Of a stretch of DNA of 64,000 bases, positions 26,354 through 38,588 are shown piece by piece. How positions within the stretch are numbered: the stretch's first letter is position 1; the number at the start of each line of letters is the position of its first letter. The notes under the pieces are model-generated. The model was not told the origin of the DNA and did not search any database. It was given only the letters and a program-made list of their open reading frames with translations. Origin of the DNA: Perkinsus chesapeaki (lineage: Eukaryota > Perkinsozoa > Perkinsida > Perkinsidae); contig JAAPAO010000016.1 in the NCBI GenBank assembly GCA_013115145.1, forward strand, positions 44,391-108,390, in the 5' to 3' direction. A program made the translations under genes and the position numbers.

Positions 26354-27400
26354 ATGATTCGCTCAAGGAACCTTCTTTCCCTAGGACGAACCTTAGGTAT
26401 ATGACAGTCGTGGAGCCTGTATGTGTCCGAGGTTAGATACGCCTTTTGTAGCCAACTACCAAATTACCCGTTTTCTTGGTGAGGAATCGGTCTAGCCGTC
26501 CGGACTGCGATTCAAACAGACCCATTGATCATCACAAAACGATATAAAGGGGAATTCACTGTAGCCTTCGTTAACACTATGGCCGCTGTGCCAGTCCGGC
26601 GGTACTCCCATCAGGCGTCTGGGGACAACTTCTCCAGGTAAGGTCAACAGTATCATCAGACACGTTATAGGAATGGCAGGCACGTTCGTCAACTGAGAAA
26701 TCACGGCCTCATCACCACGGTATCGGCACTGGCGGACGTGGCATCTCTGAAGATCTGCGATGGTGAATTCTTGGACCGGTTGGCTAATTACGTGGAGACC
26801 CGCCTCCTGTGCCCGGGAGATGTAAGCCATTGTTCAGCAAAAGCGTCTGCATTATTACAATGCTTAGACGCCCCGTATGTGGTTTTGAGCGCTTAGGTGT
26901 TACTGCGTGAAGGTCATAAAACTGACGCCAAAGGAGTTTGCATTTGGTTCCTCCGTCGAGGTGTCCTCAGCGTTGAAGTGAGACTGTCTGTGCCGGCCAA
27001 CAGCATCCTGGCATGATCGCTCAGGCCACTCACCCGACAACCCGTAAACGAGTCGAACTGTGCCTCTTGAAGGAGGGAGACTCTTTCGGCAGTGTAGGCG
27101 TACGGTGCGCTGCGGCTTGCAAATCTTTATCTTCCAGTGCGCTGTGATGAACCTGTGCTCGCGATGGCCGGTTACAGTACGGGCGGTGAGTATCTGTGAT
27201 GCTCGCTGCGTCCAAGCATATATGTGGCGCGCGACGCTGGGCAAGTTCCCAGAAGAGCATACTCGCTGGGTAGGGATATCCTTCGCGGCAGTCGGAGGAG
27301 GCCCTTCTGGTAGGCCAGTATAGCGCTAGATGAGCGGATGAAGCTCGATGAGCTCAAGCAAGAGGCCTTCCTGGCATGGTCGGCTGGGATGAAGGGGTAG
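26354..27400 (+). CDS. Helical, probably mitochondrial protein (FASTK/RAP-like), multi-exon
   Basis: The start MIRSRNLLSLGRTL is a classic arginine-rich mitochondrial presequence. It splices (about 26396-26517) to DPLIITKRYKGEFTVAFVNT and VPVRRYSHQASGDNFSR, then to NHGLITTVSALADVASLKI...LDRLANYVETRLLCPGD. Leucine-spaced helices of that kind are typical of FASTK or related organelle RNA proteins. A later exon reads ALDERMKLDELKQEAFLAWS before a stop at 27398-27400. The exons between about 26830 and 27320 are ambiguous in frame. The family assignment is inference from helix pattern only. Confidence 0.5.
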
Positions 27401-27597
27401 ACTCCCGCAGTGGGGAAGTTTGCTCTCGACGCTGCTGCTAATAAGATACAATACTAAGGCGACCAGGAAGCATAGGAGCAAGGCGGGCAAGAACGCACTG
27501 CGAGGCTGGTTCATCACAGGGAGTGGTAGGAGTATCTTAGCTTAAAGCTTGCATGATGGTGTCTCTGTAAGAACCTGTATCGCCGGCTTACAGCGAT

Positions 27598-29558
27598 GTG
27601 AGCGCGAAGTCCGTGGAAACGAGTAATAGCATTTTGATTGTGTTCCTGTGGATTATTTGTCTTCAGCCAAGACGACCAGCCAGGACCAAGCTGGTTTGTC
27701 CGCAAGGATCAGCGTTTCACATGCAGGTGATCGAAATCACTCGGTTGTATAGGGACAGCCTTTGTGTTAGACCCACTAGTGCCGAAGCAAAGGTCGAGCA
27801 TGCTGGAGTACCCTCAACAGCAGCAGCAGCACCGCCACAGTGCAGTGAGTTACTGGAGCCACTGATGCTATCGTATGGACTGTCTCAAGATATCTTGCAC
27901 GGGACTCACATCGCAGCTTGAAGAGTTCAGGCGAGCGTCCGTGCATGTGTTGGTTCCTGGAGGGCCGTCAAGTAATAGGTTATATAAGGGGCTGTGGCGG
28001 GGTCGGGGTTGAAGTGTGTTAAAGTATCTTACGCTATTATTTTTCTCGATCAAAGTTGTATGCACGGTAGCAAGGTGGGTATTTTGGGGACTCACATGGC
28101 CTTAGCTTCTGGGGGAGGCTTACTGACGGTACGAGAGCCATGACCTTATTTATATTATACATTACCTTATTTATATTATCTCCCTTAGCATTTCCCATTC
28201 AGGAGGTTCCTCTCTTTCCTCGGTAGCATCATCAACCGACTCAGCCCGCAGAGCCTCGACTACCACGCTCATCAGTGGCCCCTTCGGTGAGGTCGTCATA
28301 CAAGTACTGGATAATCCCGCTCGTCCGCCATTGACCTTCTCGTTGCAGCGTCCCTCCGCACCATCATCAGTGCGAACTCTGAGCGAGCTCACAGTGGAGG
28401 AGAACGCCTCCTATAGAGGCGGAAGTAGTGGCAGTAATTGCACTGCTGATGCATTTGCCTTGGTCAGATGCGATCGTGGATTCCTTGGTTCCGAGCATCG
28501 CGGAGCCACCAGTGACGGTCAGATTTAAGCGCTTCAAACCCACACAGTACGTCCGAGCGGTGGCCTGTCCGTGGTCTGTTGTGATCATGTAGATGGTACG
28601 CCGCTCATCGAGCGAAAATGGAGAGTGTGAAAGTGACAAGGGAAAGGCGTGCTGCTGCCGAAGGGGCTCGCCGGTCAGCAGCTCGGAGCTCCAGAGGGGA
28701 ATCAGGGCCCTCATTCAGGCGCAACACGCCTCGTAGGGTTGAAGATGGATCTCCTTACACTCAACCGTCGGTGCCGCCGGGTCGAGCGAGGATAACGGAG
28801 TGGGTGGTGGGGCATTTGGGTGTTTCGCTGGGAACTTCGCATTCGATTTGGATCTATGGGGTTACGTGGGAAGCGTCGCTGCAGAGGAATTTGAGGTTGA
28901 TATAGATTGTGTGCTGGCTTCCCATTGCACATTCCCCAGTCAAATCTCAAGTCTCTCCGGGAGGGAAAAGTTCTTCCGTTGTTGCTCGCGAGTCATCTGA
29001 GTGTTATCTGATTTTGGTGTGCGCGCTTCTGTAGGTCTAGACGGGCCTATGCCGCTGGAAGATCTCGAACGTCGGGGGGCAGGAAACACAAAAAGTAAAG
29101 TTCATTTGTAATATTTGGTAGAGGCAACTTGCACAGATCGCGGGATCGCATAGCGACGAGGCTGCTGACCGCCCCTCTACACAAGAGAACGGCTTCGGTC
29201 TCTCCCACCGGGGAGGATGGTTCGTCTGGCGATACGTCGTCAACCTTTGGTCCCGATGGCCAATCCGCAATATTGCACAGCACTTGGGTGATAAACAGTT
29301 CTTCATTGTGTCGAATGTCTCCTTCAGGGGAGCCCGAGGGAGCTACCGCCAGTGCTCAACGCTCTGGTTACTTATAGGGAGTTCCAGACTTCACCGCAGT
29401 CGTTTAGGTCGCCGTCGAGCAGCGTGTCAGGCTTGGCCCACGTCAGCGCTCGCAACGTCCGGGATTTTGTTCGTGATCCTCACCGACCAGTGAAACCTCG
29501 AGCACGCCCTCCGCAAGTGTCGCCGATTTTGAAGCCTATTTCGACTTGCCTTATTTAG
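27598..29558 (+). CDS. Multi-exon gene with beta-rich segments, unrecognised
   Basis: Plus-strand frames that look coding and are joined by plausible introns: MQVIEITRLYRDSLCVRPTS (about 27721), LTSQLEEFRRASVHVLVPGG (about 27905), TLISGPFGEVVIQVLDNPAR (about 28266), PSIAEPPVTVRFKRFKPTQY (about 28493), ARITEWVVGHLGVSLGTSHS (about 28787), PLEDLERRGAGNTKS (about 29052) and GLAHVSARNVRDFVRDPHRP (about 29431), with a stop at 29556-29558. The middle part reads like beta-sandwich repeats. I do not recognise the family, and it may be more than one gene. Confidence 0.4.
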
Positions 29559-29735
29559 TCGCCTTATTGCCCTCCTCGCCCTCTGGCATGCATGATTGTT
29601 CCTGTTGTACTCGGCTCCATCGGTGGTGTTGCGCGGTCACAGTTGGGCGGTCGTAGCCGAGGCAAACGCCAGTGATAAACTTCGTTACGTGGCCAAGATC
29701 ATGTTGATTGCGGGTCACCTGCTGCTGCTTCTTCG

Positions 29736-32700
29736 ATGATTGAGAAGGACTCGGCTAGATTACCGAGAGTTCGGGGGGCGGGGGGCCCACGAGTGGTCGT
29801 ACCTCTGGAGGAGAACGCGTAAGAATCGAGGGCCAGTGAACAAACGTGATATGGTGACGCGTCAGGTTCATCACGCGGACGGCAGCTCGCAATTCCGACC
29901 ACGGCAGCGGTAAGTTACCTCAACGCGGGGCACACTCATGTCGGCTCAGGCGAAACCGAGACATCACCTCTGAATCCGGCGGGGCTCAACAGTGGGGCTC
30001 TCACTAACGTGTTCGCTAAACGTAGGGCTGTCGGGGATGCCTTGAGCAGCTGCCTGGTGATTAGGAGCTGATGACTTCGAGGATCCGATACTGCTAGAGA
30101 TTTCCTATGACGATCCAACAACATTCGGTGGCAGGATGAACGAGATTGTGTTTGTCGACCCTTTGCACGACAGCTGTGAGGGACCCTGAACGCGTCGTGC
30201 GTACTTTGTGCGGCTTCAGATCGGCCGAGGATGCTTGTATCACTGGAGTGTGTGAAGGCCATGCATCGAGCGATTAGTGTAGGAGGTTGGTGGGTTGAGA
30301 AGTTACGGAGATGTGTTGACAGATCCTGACTCGTAAAGTTGATAACCTGCTGAAGACATTGAGTGTCTGTAGGACAGACTATTTGAAGGAACTCACGCAC
30401 CTGCGGGAAATGTCGAATAAAGTTAAACACAAAGACGGAGACAGCAGGCCAACAGCTGATGGCTGTCCCGAGCTCGAACGAGTCCGTCGTGGCCGAGGGG
30501 GCCGGCACGAAGTATTCTACTTCAGTCCAGATCTCTACGTCGATGGCATCACCGTCGAGCTCGTGCACGGAAAGATACGCGAAGCTACCGAATCTATGCA
30601 GAAAAAGCTTGATGACGCTCAACATCAGAACGCGCTTCTTCGCGAGAGGCTTGTGAGACTCCAGGGAGTGGGCGCCGACCAGCAGGGCATGGACCAGCTC
30701 AGGTCGCTGGCCCTCGTGATTCCTATAGAACAGTTGGTAATCATGTTGAAGGTGTGCGCACAAGAAAGTGACTCAATAAAGTCCTTCTATAAAGCATGCA
30801 AGAGGGTTGTTGGGGACGACGATGGATCAGATAGCGACCAGGCCAGCGAGAACGGGTGCGAATCTGACTGGTCCGGGACAAGCCGCAGCCAACTGCGCCG
30901 GAAGCTGTCAGAAAGTCAGAAAGAATGCGAACGTCTTAGGAAACAAGTGCACGGACTGACAGAGTCTCGAGAGCAACTACTGGGGCAGCTTAGAACCCTT
31001 CATTCGGAGAGCCTGCAGCAGAAGTGTGACAGGCTCGAGGGCGAGGTCCGAGGCCTCCGGGCTGACAGGGAGGCTTTGGAGGCCGTGCGAACGGAGAACT
31101 CGAAACTGAAAGATATTTTGAGGAAGTTTCTCGCGGGTACGTGGTCTTCAAGGGAACACACCGCATTGAGGAAGTCCCTATTGGAAACCGGCTTGGTGGA
31201 GGATTCGAGGATGGCAGATGAGGCCCTACGGCACCTCGGGGCGCCGGTGCGGTCTCGCGTTAAGCCTGACTGCACTGACGCCAGCTTTCAAGTTGATGTG
31301 GTAGACATTGCGGCCCTGAAGAAAGGCATTGTTGATTCGAAGCTCCTTATAATGCGATTACAAGATCTTGTTAAAGAAAAAGACCAGCAATTATCGACCA
31401 TAGTGGAGGAGCTCGCGCACAGCGAAGAGCTGGATAAGATGGCCGTACTCGGGTCGCTGAAAGCAACCTTGCACCATGGCGAGCGAACCCAGGACAGGAT
31501 ACATGGCGCAGCAGAGAGCTCACTTGACGAGCTATGGAAGTCGGAGGACCTCGGCCGAGTCGCCAAAATATCCAAACGAGCTTCACGCAACCCATTAAAC
31601 CGTGCTTCAACCTTTATGAATCTTAGCGTCGAGGAGATACTTCGGACGCGCGATGTGGGAGTTCAGGCGGACATGTCATTCTCGGTCGTTCGGGCGTCCG
31701 TCGTGATGAAACCAAAAGGGCGACTCAGAGCGTTCGTTAAAGACAAACTTTTACAAGACGTGCGGGAGAAGGCCAAACGGAGGAGTCGTCGATCCGTGAG
31801 TGCAGGAAACAAGGGGCCCGATGATGAACCCAATGCTCAATCCGCGCATGCTAAGATACCGGGGGAAAGGCAGAGAAAGATCAAGGTAGCCGACAACCAC
31901 AGAGAGAAGCCAGCGAGCTTCGACGACGAACCGAGTGATGAAGGTGTTCAACCCGACAAGGTGGGGAAGAATGTTCAGCGCAATAGCAAAGGAAAGCTTC
32001 TTACTTGGTCGGACGATCCGTTACAGGCAGGAAAAGGACCGGCTGGTGTGGGCAAGGCAGAATCTAGTGAGGGTGACATTGGGTTAATTGAGCAGCCCGA
32101 GAGGGAGCCGGGTGAATTAGGGGAGGTGCGAGGTGAAACAGAGAGTAAACCGGAGACCGTGTTGTCTGAAAAGGCAAGAAGTCCAGATGGTCAAGTAGGC
32201 ATTCCGGAGAAGGTATCCAAGATAGAAAGCAGTCTAGGCGGAACACAGTCTGTATCTTGTTTGCCGGAGGCACAAGCCGCTCCACAAAGGGCACCCGATG
32301 CCGGCGATACGCGTTCGAAAGCAGAGCATTACACTGGCAATAGTGGAGAGCTAGGCGTATCAGACTCGGCTGACGATAAGGACTGCATTGACAGAGCTGT
32401 GCAACCAAGAGCCAGTGGAGCAAAACCAGCAGTAGAGGGTGATTTAACAAAAGATACCCCGGCCGCTACTGCGGGAGCAGTTGACACCGAGCAAGGCGCT
32501 GCCGTCGATCGTAAGGAGCTACCCCGCTCCCCACGATCTGGCGAGGTGCCAACCGCAGAGTCAGCCGAACGCCAAAGTATGAACCGTACACCGCATAATA
32601 TCTACACCACAGAAGATGTAGTGGAGGAGGATGCAGATGAAGATTCGAGCTCATCAGCGGCCTCAGCGTCAGACGATACGGTTCGCATGAGCGGCATATG

Positions 32701-35483
32701 CGCAAAGCGTCATGTTGGCACTCTGTCAGGTGGAATCCCAAGTCTCCGAAAAGTCGCTAGCATCAGTTGAAGACTATTCTGAACTAGAGGAGGATAAGGC
32801 AAAAGCTGTTCACCTAGCCCCTGTGGAATTCTGTCTTTAGATTATTATGTGCCACGACGCGGTGATGAACACCATAGTTTCGGTCGCTTTCGGGGCGTTC
32901 CGCCATCTCGAAGAGGGTCCTGATGGAACTTGTTCCTCGGTCGTGACCGGCCCCAGCGCTGCCGTGCAGGCTCAACACAGAGCTGTTGTAGGTAAGCAGA
33001 ACTAAACGTGGGACTAGGTGAAAAGTTTTTGTGAGTATAGCTCATCTGTGGGAAGAGATGTGCGCCAAATCAGCGGATGTCAAGGACGCCGAAAGTGATG
33101 ACTCGGAGCAAGGCAGCGATGGCAAAGTCGAGGTACGGTTGCAAAGGTTAACAGCGAGGATTTCCTATGACTATGATTCTAGTTGCTGATTAAGGAGAAC
33201 ATGCTTCTCAAGTTCGAAAAGAAGGAACTAGCAGAAGCACTGAGTCGCGCTACGGCAGTAGACTCGAATACGATATCACTCTACCGCACAGAGTAAGAAT
33301 GTGGTGTCTCTCCTGTGAAGCGTATCAGCCGCCCTATGGTGCATCACTGCTAGGTATGATGTGGTGATGGGTGAGTTAGGCAGGCTAAAGTGTGCTAATG
33401 CTGAGCTTGAGTAAGCAGACGCGATGGTCTTGCGCAACTTGACTCAATCAGGGCGACTTTACTGATGAAACGGCGTGACGGAGATAGTGAAGATGAAGGA
33501 GTCGGCAGCGAACCGTGCACAGTACGCCGGGATGAGCTGGAATGGCTAAGACAGCAGGTAGGTGATGTACAAAGATTGGACACTTAAAATAGCGCGGATA
33601 ATAACTTTCCGATGCGGGGACTCGAACCCCGGTCGCGTGGGTGAGAGCCACGAATCCTAACCAGCTAGACTACATCGGAGCCTGCATATTTATCCTGATC
33701 TCCCTCAGCTTTCATCTCAGGTTACTGCCCAACGCAGCACTGTCGCCGCACTCGAAGTGGCTCTCGAAGCCCAATCAGCCTCTCTTCGAAGTTTAGCCGA
33801 TAGGTATGCTTCCTTCTGTACTGCAACATCTACCGAATGCTGCCAGGCACAGTCGAGCTACTCAATCCCGCAATCCCCAGAGCGAGGATCAGCGAGGAGT
33901 TGCGGTGCGTCAGTTAACCGACTACCAGCCTTCAGGCGCAACAGGGCCACTTCCAGCCAACGACGGACATACGTACGGAATCCGTATTGCGTATAGTGCC
34001 CTCCTCTCCCTGGGCATAGCTTCACGTCGAACTCTCAGGACAGTGGTACCGTTGCCGGGTATAGTGGCTATTGAGGAGACCAAACTCAAGGGCCTTCTGA
34101 AGGAGGTTGAGTCACGGTAAGTACCCGGAATTGCTACACTGATGGCGGTTATCAGTCATCATCATCACAGTTCTAGCATCGCGATCAACGTCAGCGAATT
34201 CGTCGACTTGTTCTCCCATTGCTTAGATCTAAGGAGGTCTTGGAACTGCGAGCCGAAGTTTGTTCATCGAATCAGATGCTACACCACCGGTGAGCTTATT
34301 CGCCAGCGAAGTTTTGGCATTGCTCCTTGTGTAGTGGCACCACATCCGAGCAACGAGATCAGGTCGTACTCAGTCGGAGAGAGTATGCAGACCTCCTGGG
34401 CGAAGCACAAGAAGCTCGACAGCAGCGCACTGTGCCGGACCTACACCGAGAGATAGACGCCCAAGTGTACGAGAGGAAGATGTTCGATCTACGGGCGCAG
34501 ATAGCTTCCTACAAGGTAGGCCTCTGGCCTCAGCTGGATCATTCACAACTAAGATCAGGCCCAGTTAGTTGCCATGAAGCTCGTCAACAACATTCTGCCT
34601 GTCCTAGAGAAACGTGGACTGTTGAAGAGACTCATCGAGGGGGCGGAAGGAGACCGGCTTGAAGATATTGTAACAGTGCAAGTAGGCGTCACAGCCATGG
34701 ACTTGATCTCGACTGCGCGCTACAGGAGCTCAAGATTCGAGACTTAAGGCGCACAATTGCTAACTTGATCTGCTTGCACCGGGCAGCGAAGCCATTCACA
34801 GACGGCCTAGAGGTGGTCCTGTCTGCAAAGCCCATACGGCCGCCACCGAAGCAACGGTACCTCAGCCTCGAGGATATCAAATCAGATGATGATAGCACTA
34901 GTGCTGACGACTCTCCTCGCCTCGGTCCACCAGGCACAGGCTGTAGATTACAGTAAGCCTCTCTGCGACGTTATCCGCATTGTCACGTGGGTAGCGCTGT
35001 TGCTCGATGTTGTATCTTGTCTTCAGGCGTCCTAAGGCCTTCCGAGCCTCGCCACCAATCGATCACTCGACGGCCGTCTATCGACGTGGCGTCGGAGGCA
35101 TAAGCTTCCACAACTTCTGGTGGAAGCGTCGCCTACAGAAGGCTGAGGATGCGGTCGTTGACGACGACGATGTTGACTTCTATCACCAAGAGCCCATGCT
35201 TCGCACGGGAACAATACCCCTTTCGAGACCGGCCCCAAGAGCCCGGCGGCCAGCACCTCCGCAGCCTCGACGAAGGAGATACCGAGGCACCGAGGAGGCC
35301 AGTGAGGTGAATGCGTCCAGTGTGTACATAACCATACCGCAACCGTACATGTACCGTTGATTTGCTTTACAATGGTGTTCCTTGAGGATTCGGCTGTTGA
35401 GTTGTCATGTCGTGGATCAATCTTTAGTAGAAGCCAAGACGATGGTGACCAGAGCGTCACCGAGCGATGCATTCTACTACTAG
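29736..35483 (+). CDS. Very large coiled-coil protein, multi-exon
   Basis: The start MIEKDSARLPRVRGAGGPRV (29736) is followed by in-phase short exons (FITRTAARNSDHGSGETETS; ADDFEDPILLEISYDDP; MLVSLECVKAMHRAIS). Then comes one huge exon from about 30329 to 32680 with heptads such as LRERLVRLQ and ESQKECERLRKQVHGLTESR, followed by a charged disordered tail. Small exons resume (HLWEEMCAKSADVKD; LLIKENMLLKFEKKELAEAL; DLLGEAQEARQQR; LVAMKLVNNILPVLEKRG). They end in SLVEAKTMVTRASPSDAFYY with a stop at 35481-35483. In total roughly 1,500 residues, probably structural or cytoskeletal. The link between the long exon and the 3' exons (about 32680-32870) is the weakest step; two genes are possible. Confidence 0.6.
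33608..33679 (-). tRNA. tRNA-Glu (anticodon CTC)
   Basis: 72-nt cloverleaf on the minus strand. Acceptor TCCGATG pairs with CATCGGA. The D arm contains AGCTGGTTAGGA. The anticodon stem CGTGG/CCACG has loop CTCTCAC, giving anticodon CTC, and the T arm is CGGGG-TTCGAAC-CCCG. All stems pair and no intron is needed. It lies antisense inside an intron (about 33559-33720) of the large coiled-coil gene. Confidence 0.93.
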
Positions 35484-35599
35484 GAGCCATCGTATCAGCT
35501 TCGCCGTGTCAACATTGGCATTGGGAAACTACATATTCAACACCATCACGTTTTAAAATCAATTCTAATAAATTGATAACACCGTCAATGCTATTCCTC

Positions 35600-36260
35600 G
35601 CAGCAGCTCCTTAGAAGACGCTTTAGGTCTCCTTGGCTCGGCCGATTCGAGCCAGCCAGCCTCAGCGGGACAATAAAGCGTCGCTGGGAAAGTAGAAGGG
35701 CGACAGGCGCTCAGTTGCAGGCTTTGCTACCTGATCTCGCAGACGGCCCTGCCCAGACGTGTTCGACTGCTCAACCTACAATAGGACCATCACAGGAAGG
35801 AGCGGTATGAGCCTACTAGTGTATTCCTCGATTTCTGTGCAAACCTCGCCTCGTTGATTTGCCTTTCAAAAGCTTTGAGGATTCGCATTCCGCGTACCTG
35901 ATGCGTGGTGCTTGCTGCCTCCTACAGTGTTCGACACAGTTATGGTCCCTATAAGCTACCAACACTGTAATAGTTCAACCGAGCCAGCAGTTAGCTCTGG
36001 CTCTATGGGTCATCAGTGCCTACGCGGGTGCGTACTTGTCGAAGAGATTTCCTCTTAGCCATCATAGCATCCATCAGTCTCTGTCTTCTGTACATCGATG
36101 TGAGGAACTTGAAGCCGAGATTCTCAGTGTCGCCCAAATTGCCTCGAATGAGCGATTTGAAAACCTACAAGTGCCAATCACTGCGACCCGCAGAGCGCCG
36201 CAGAGCTACTTTGAACATCGCCGAGAAGCTAGGGTCGCTCGAGCCATGTCCTTTACGTAA
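35600..36260 (+). CDS. Possible small coiled-coil gene, multi-exon
   Basis: An exon at about 35990-36260 is open over 90 residues (ALALWVISAYAGAYLSKRFP, then RCEELEAEILSVAQIASNER and a stop at 36258-36260). An upstream frame at about 35605-35806 (RRWESRRATGAQLQALLPDL) ends at a GTATGAG donor. The exons between and the start are not resolved. It could be a continuation of the preceding coiled-coil gene if its stop is bypassed by splicing. Confidence 0.35.
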
Positions 36261-36273
36261 CTGAAATGCACCT

Positions 36274-36790
36274 CTACGTTGAATGCACCGCTAACACGAA
36301 CGTTACTATGCTGAGGAACTCGTAGAACTCTATCACGCCGGACTCGTCCTCATCTACGCCAGAGAGCATCTTCTCTACGTCGGAGCGCTTCTCAGCCAGG
36401 CCCAAGGCGACCATGACCTGATGGGCCGTTGAGCTATTCGATAACAGTTGGAGTTCAGACCTCCTCGAGCTCGCTGACATCAATGCTTCCTGATGCGTCT
36501 CGATCAAGGGCGTCGAAATATGTCCTCAACATCTTTCGCTCGTCGTCATCAAAGTCGACCATGCATGAACGGCCTGTAAGAGACGCGGCTTCCTTGTGTT
36601 GCGGCCTAGTGCTTCACTATGTGAATTGTGTAAATGGCCCGAATGATAAGATAGACAGACGGACAGGATACCGACCTCGCGAAGCTAACCATTGCCGCTC
36701 CTTGGATTCGTGTATCAACCGGCAGCACTCCGGTCTGGCGATTTTCGGTAGTCCCTGAAACCGTTTCGGCGACAAATTGGCAAGTGTGAG
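36274..36790 (-). CDS. EF-hand calcium-binding protein
   Basis: Two EF-hands are split by an intron (about 36424-36467). The first reads YFDALDRDASGSIDVSELEE, with canonical D-x-D-x-S-x-S-x-D-x-x-E ligands. The second reads MLSGVDEDESGVIEFYEFLS (D-E-D-E-S-G-V-I-E-F-Y-E). A start at 36562 (MVDFDDDERKM) is possible, but an upstream exon (KRFQGLPKIARPECCRLIHE, about 36690-36780) joins in phase across GTCGGT...TTACAG. Likely a small calmodulin/centrin-type sensor. Stop at 36274, 14 nt from the stop of the facing gene. Confidence 0.65.
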
Positions 36791-37223
36791 CTTCTTACAG
36801 GGAGGGATTCAGATGGCATAAGACTCCGTTTCATTTCCTTCGCGAGCGGATCGAATACCGGGTCCTAGATGACATGTTTTGGCTCACCGACAAGTCTGAG
36901 ATTCTTACGAAAGGCTCGGTCGGGCGCGGCAGTGTTGGTTCGCTACAACTGTGCTTGCTCTTGAGTCGCGATGACAGCGTGTTTTTCATTGTGTCAATTT
37001 CTTCAAGCTAAGCTACAAGATTCTCATAAGAGGCAATCACTGTGAGCTATACAAAGGCATATAAGTACCTCGGTTGTCGTATCATCTCCCAAAGCGTTGA
37101 AAACCCAAGTACTTGGATTCTTGAAACAGGTTTATTATTGAGTATGAAACGAAGTTAATGATACCAGAGACGGACAACTATAATTAAATATCAGAAAAGC
37201 TACTACTGGGGATATGTAATTTA
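36791..37223. other. No supported gene
   Basis: Intergenic sequence between the EF-hand gene and the 3' end of the TIR-like gene. No exon, RNA or repeat was recognised. Confidence 0.4.
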
Positions 37224-38588
37224 CTACTCTATCAGCTTTCTCTTCACAGGATCGTGCTTGCTTGTAGTGACCTTGTGCTTGACAGAGTGGTGCAAGAATA
37301 CACCTAATAAGAACACCTCGGCTACTGCCAAAACGGAATTGTACAGCAGGCCTAGAAGACCTATACTGGATTCGTCAATGTCTCCACATAGTGCCCATAG
37401 CTTGCCCAAAGCTAACACATGAAAAGGAAGAGCAAAAATAGCAGATATCCAGACCACCATTCTGGAAGGTCTCATACCGACACGTGGTAGCACCTCACAA
37501 CCTAGCATCACCAATCCCATATAAAAATTTCTTATGAGAAATACGGACATTGGCTGGATGAAACGACCTGTAGCGAAGGTGATAATGCCAGATGAAAAAG
37601 CGAACACTGCGCCACAGCGGACTGCTTGGTGACGAGTGAGCCAGGTAACCCACAGTTTGTCGAACGACTGGCGAACATGGTCCTTGAAAGCATCAACCGA
37701 ACCGTAAATAGAGGTGATCTCCTCCACAAGAATCTCCCTGTCTTCGGGCACCGTACACTGCAGTTCCTCAACGTCAACCTCACAAAAATCGGACCATACA
37801 CATAGAGACTTGGGAACTATGTCGCCGGCTACCTGGGATGCGAATAGAATACAGTAAAAAATGTCAACAAGAAAGTAATATTCAGCATTGATAGCACTCC
37901 TCACGCTCCAGTATAGGATCTCCGTCCCGGCCATACGTAGTTTGAGAAGTAACAGGTCTGTAGGCATCATATCGATGTCATCGACAGAGTGGTTTTTAAG
38001 GAAACAGGCCACCTCGTAGACGCACCACAGACGTTTATTGTACGTCGGCGTCCACAAGATGAACAGATTGTCAGAGTTGTCGAGAAAGCTTTGCATGCTT
38101 CTGATGCTTTCCTGCTTCTCAATTTCATCAGTCTGATTGATGCTGTACTTGTCGAGAAATAATATCGCCTTACTATGAGATAGCAACCCGGCCATGACGA
38201 ATCCAGCTACCCAGACAATCCAGGACGCCATGAGGCAAACGTAGAGCTCAAAGCCGGCGTACCGTAGAGCGGCCGTGATCAAGAAGGCTGCTATGAAGGG
38301 CACGCCTGTGCTGTAAACGAATGCCATGCTTAGGAAGGCAGATATGCGACTGGTGCTCCACGGATGACTGATAAATACGTCAAATCTTGGAACTTCTTTG
38401 GTAAAGCGTTCGGCTAGGGAAGAGGAATTGACGCCGAAGAGCTCGATGAACCAAAGGCGTAGTGCGTTCAAAACCGGTATACCCATCATGGCGGCAGCAC
38501 CATGAGGATGCCCAATAACGCCAGGAGAATGGCCAGGTTGAAGACGTTGCCGGACGCTATTAGTAGGGGCTGCGTGAGGTGAGGGCAT
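37224..38588 (-). CDS. Membrane protein with TIR-like domain split by transmembrane helices
   Basis: 454 residues, intronless. The order of motifs matches TIR-like domains of protists: FDVFISHPW at 69-77, FLDKYSINQTD at 144-154, SMQSFLDNSDNLFILWTPTY at about 164-183 and RLWCVYEVACF at 186-196 with the conserved Glu192. Between the first and second motifs lie two hydrophobic helices (about 84-108 and 115-136). Two or three more membrane segments follow about residue 220 and four near the C-terminus (about 325-445). In TIR proteins such motifs mediate signalling or NAD cleavage. Whether this protein is catalytic cannot be told. The first methionine is used; a cluster of later Met residues at 34-35 is an alternative. 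Confidence 0.7.
   Translation of the reverse strand: MPSPHAAPTNSVRQRLQPGHSPGVIGHPHGAAAMMGIPVLNALRLWFIELFGVNSSSLAERFTKEVPRFDVFISHPWSTSRISAFLSMAFVYSTGVPFIAAFLITAALRYAGFELYVCLMASWIVWVAGFVMAGLLSHSKAILFLDKYSINQTDEIEKQESIRSMQSFLDNSDNLFILWTPTYNKRLWCVYEVACFLKNHSVDDIDMMPTDLLLLKLRMAGTEILYWSVRSAINAEYYFLVDIFYCILFASQVAGDIVPKSLCVWSDFCEVDVEELQCTVPEDREILVEEITSIYGSVDAFKDHVRQSFDKLWVTWLTRHQAVRCGAVFAFSSGIITFATGRFIQPMSVFLIRNFYMGLVMLGCEVLPRVGMRPSRMVVWISAIFALPFHVLALGKLWALCGDIDESSIGLLGLLYNSVLAVAEVFLLGVFLHHSVKHKVTTSKHDPVKRKLIE

Noticed and set aside
29936-30763. 275-residue minus-strand open frame
   Set aside because: It is antisense to the strongly coding start of the large coiled-coil gene and shows no domain; a shadow frame.
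32810-32840. 18-nt intron GTGGAATTCTGTCTTTAG
   Set aside because: A 33-36 nt intron starting slightly upstream (GTTCACC) gives the same frame and is closer to the sizes seen elsewhere.
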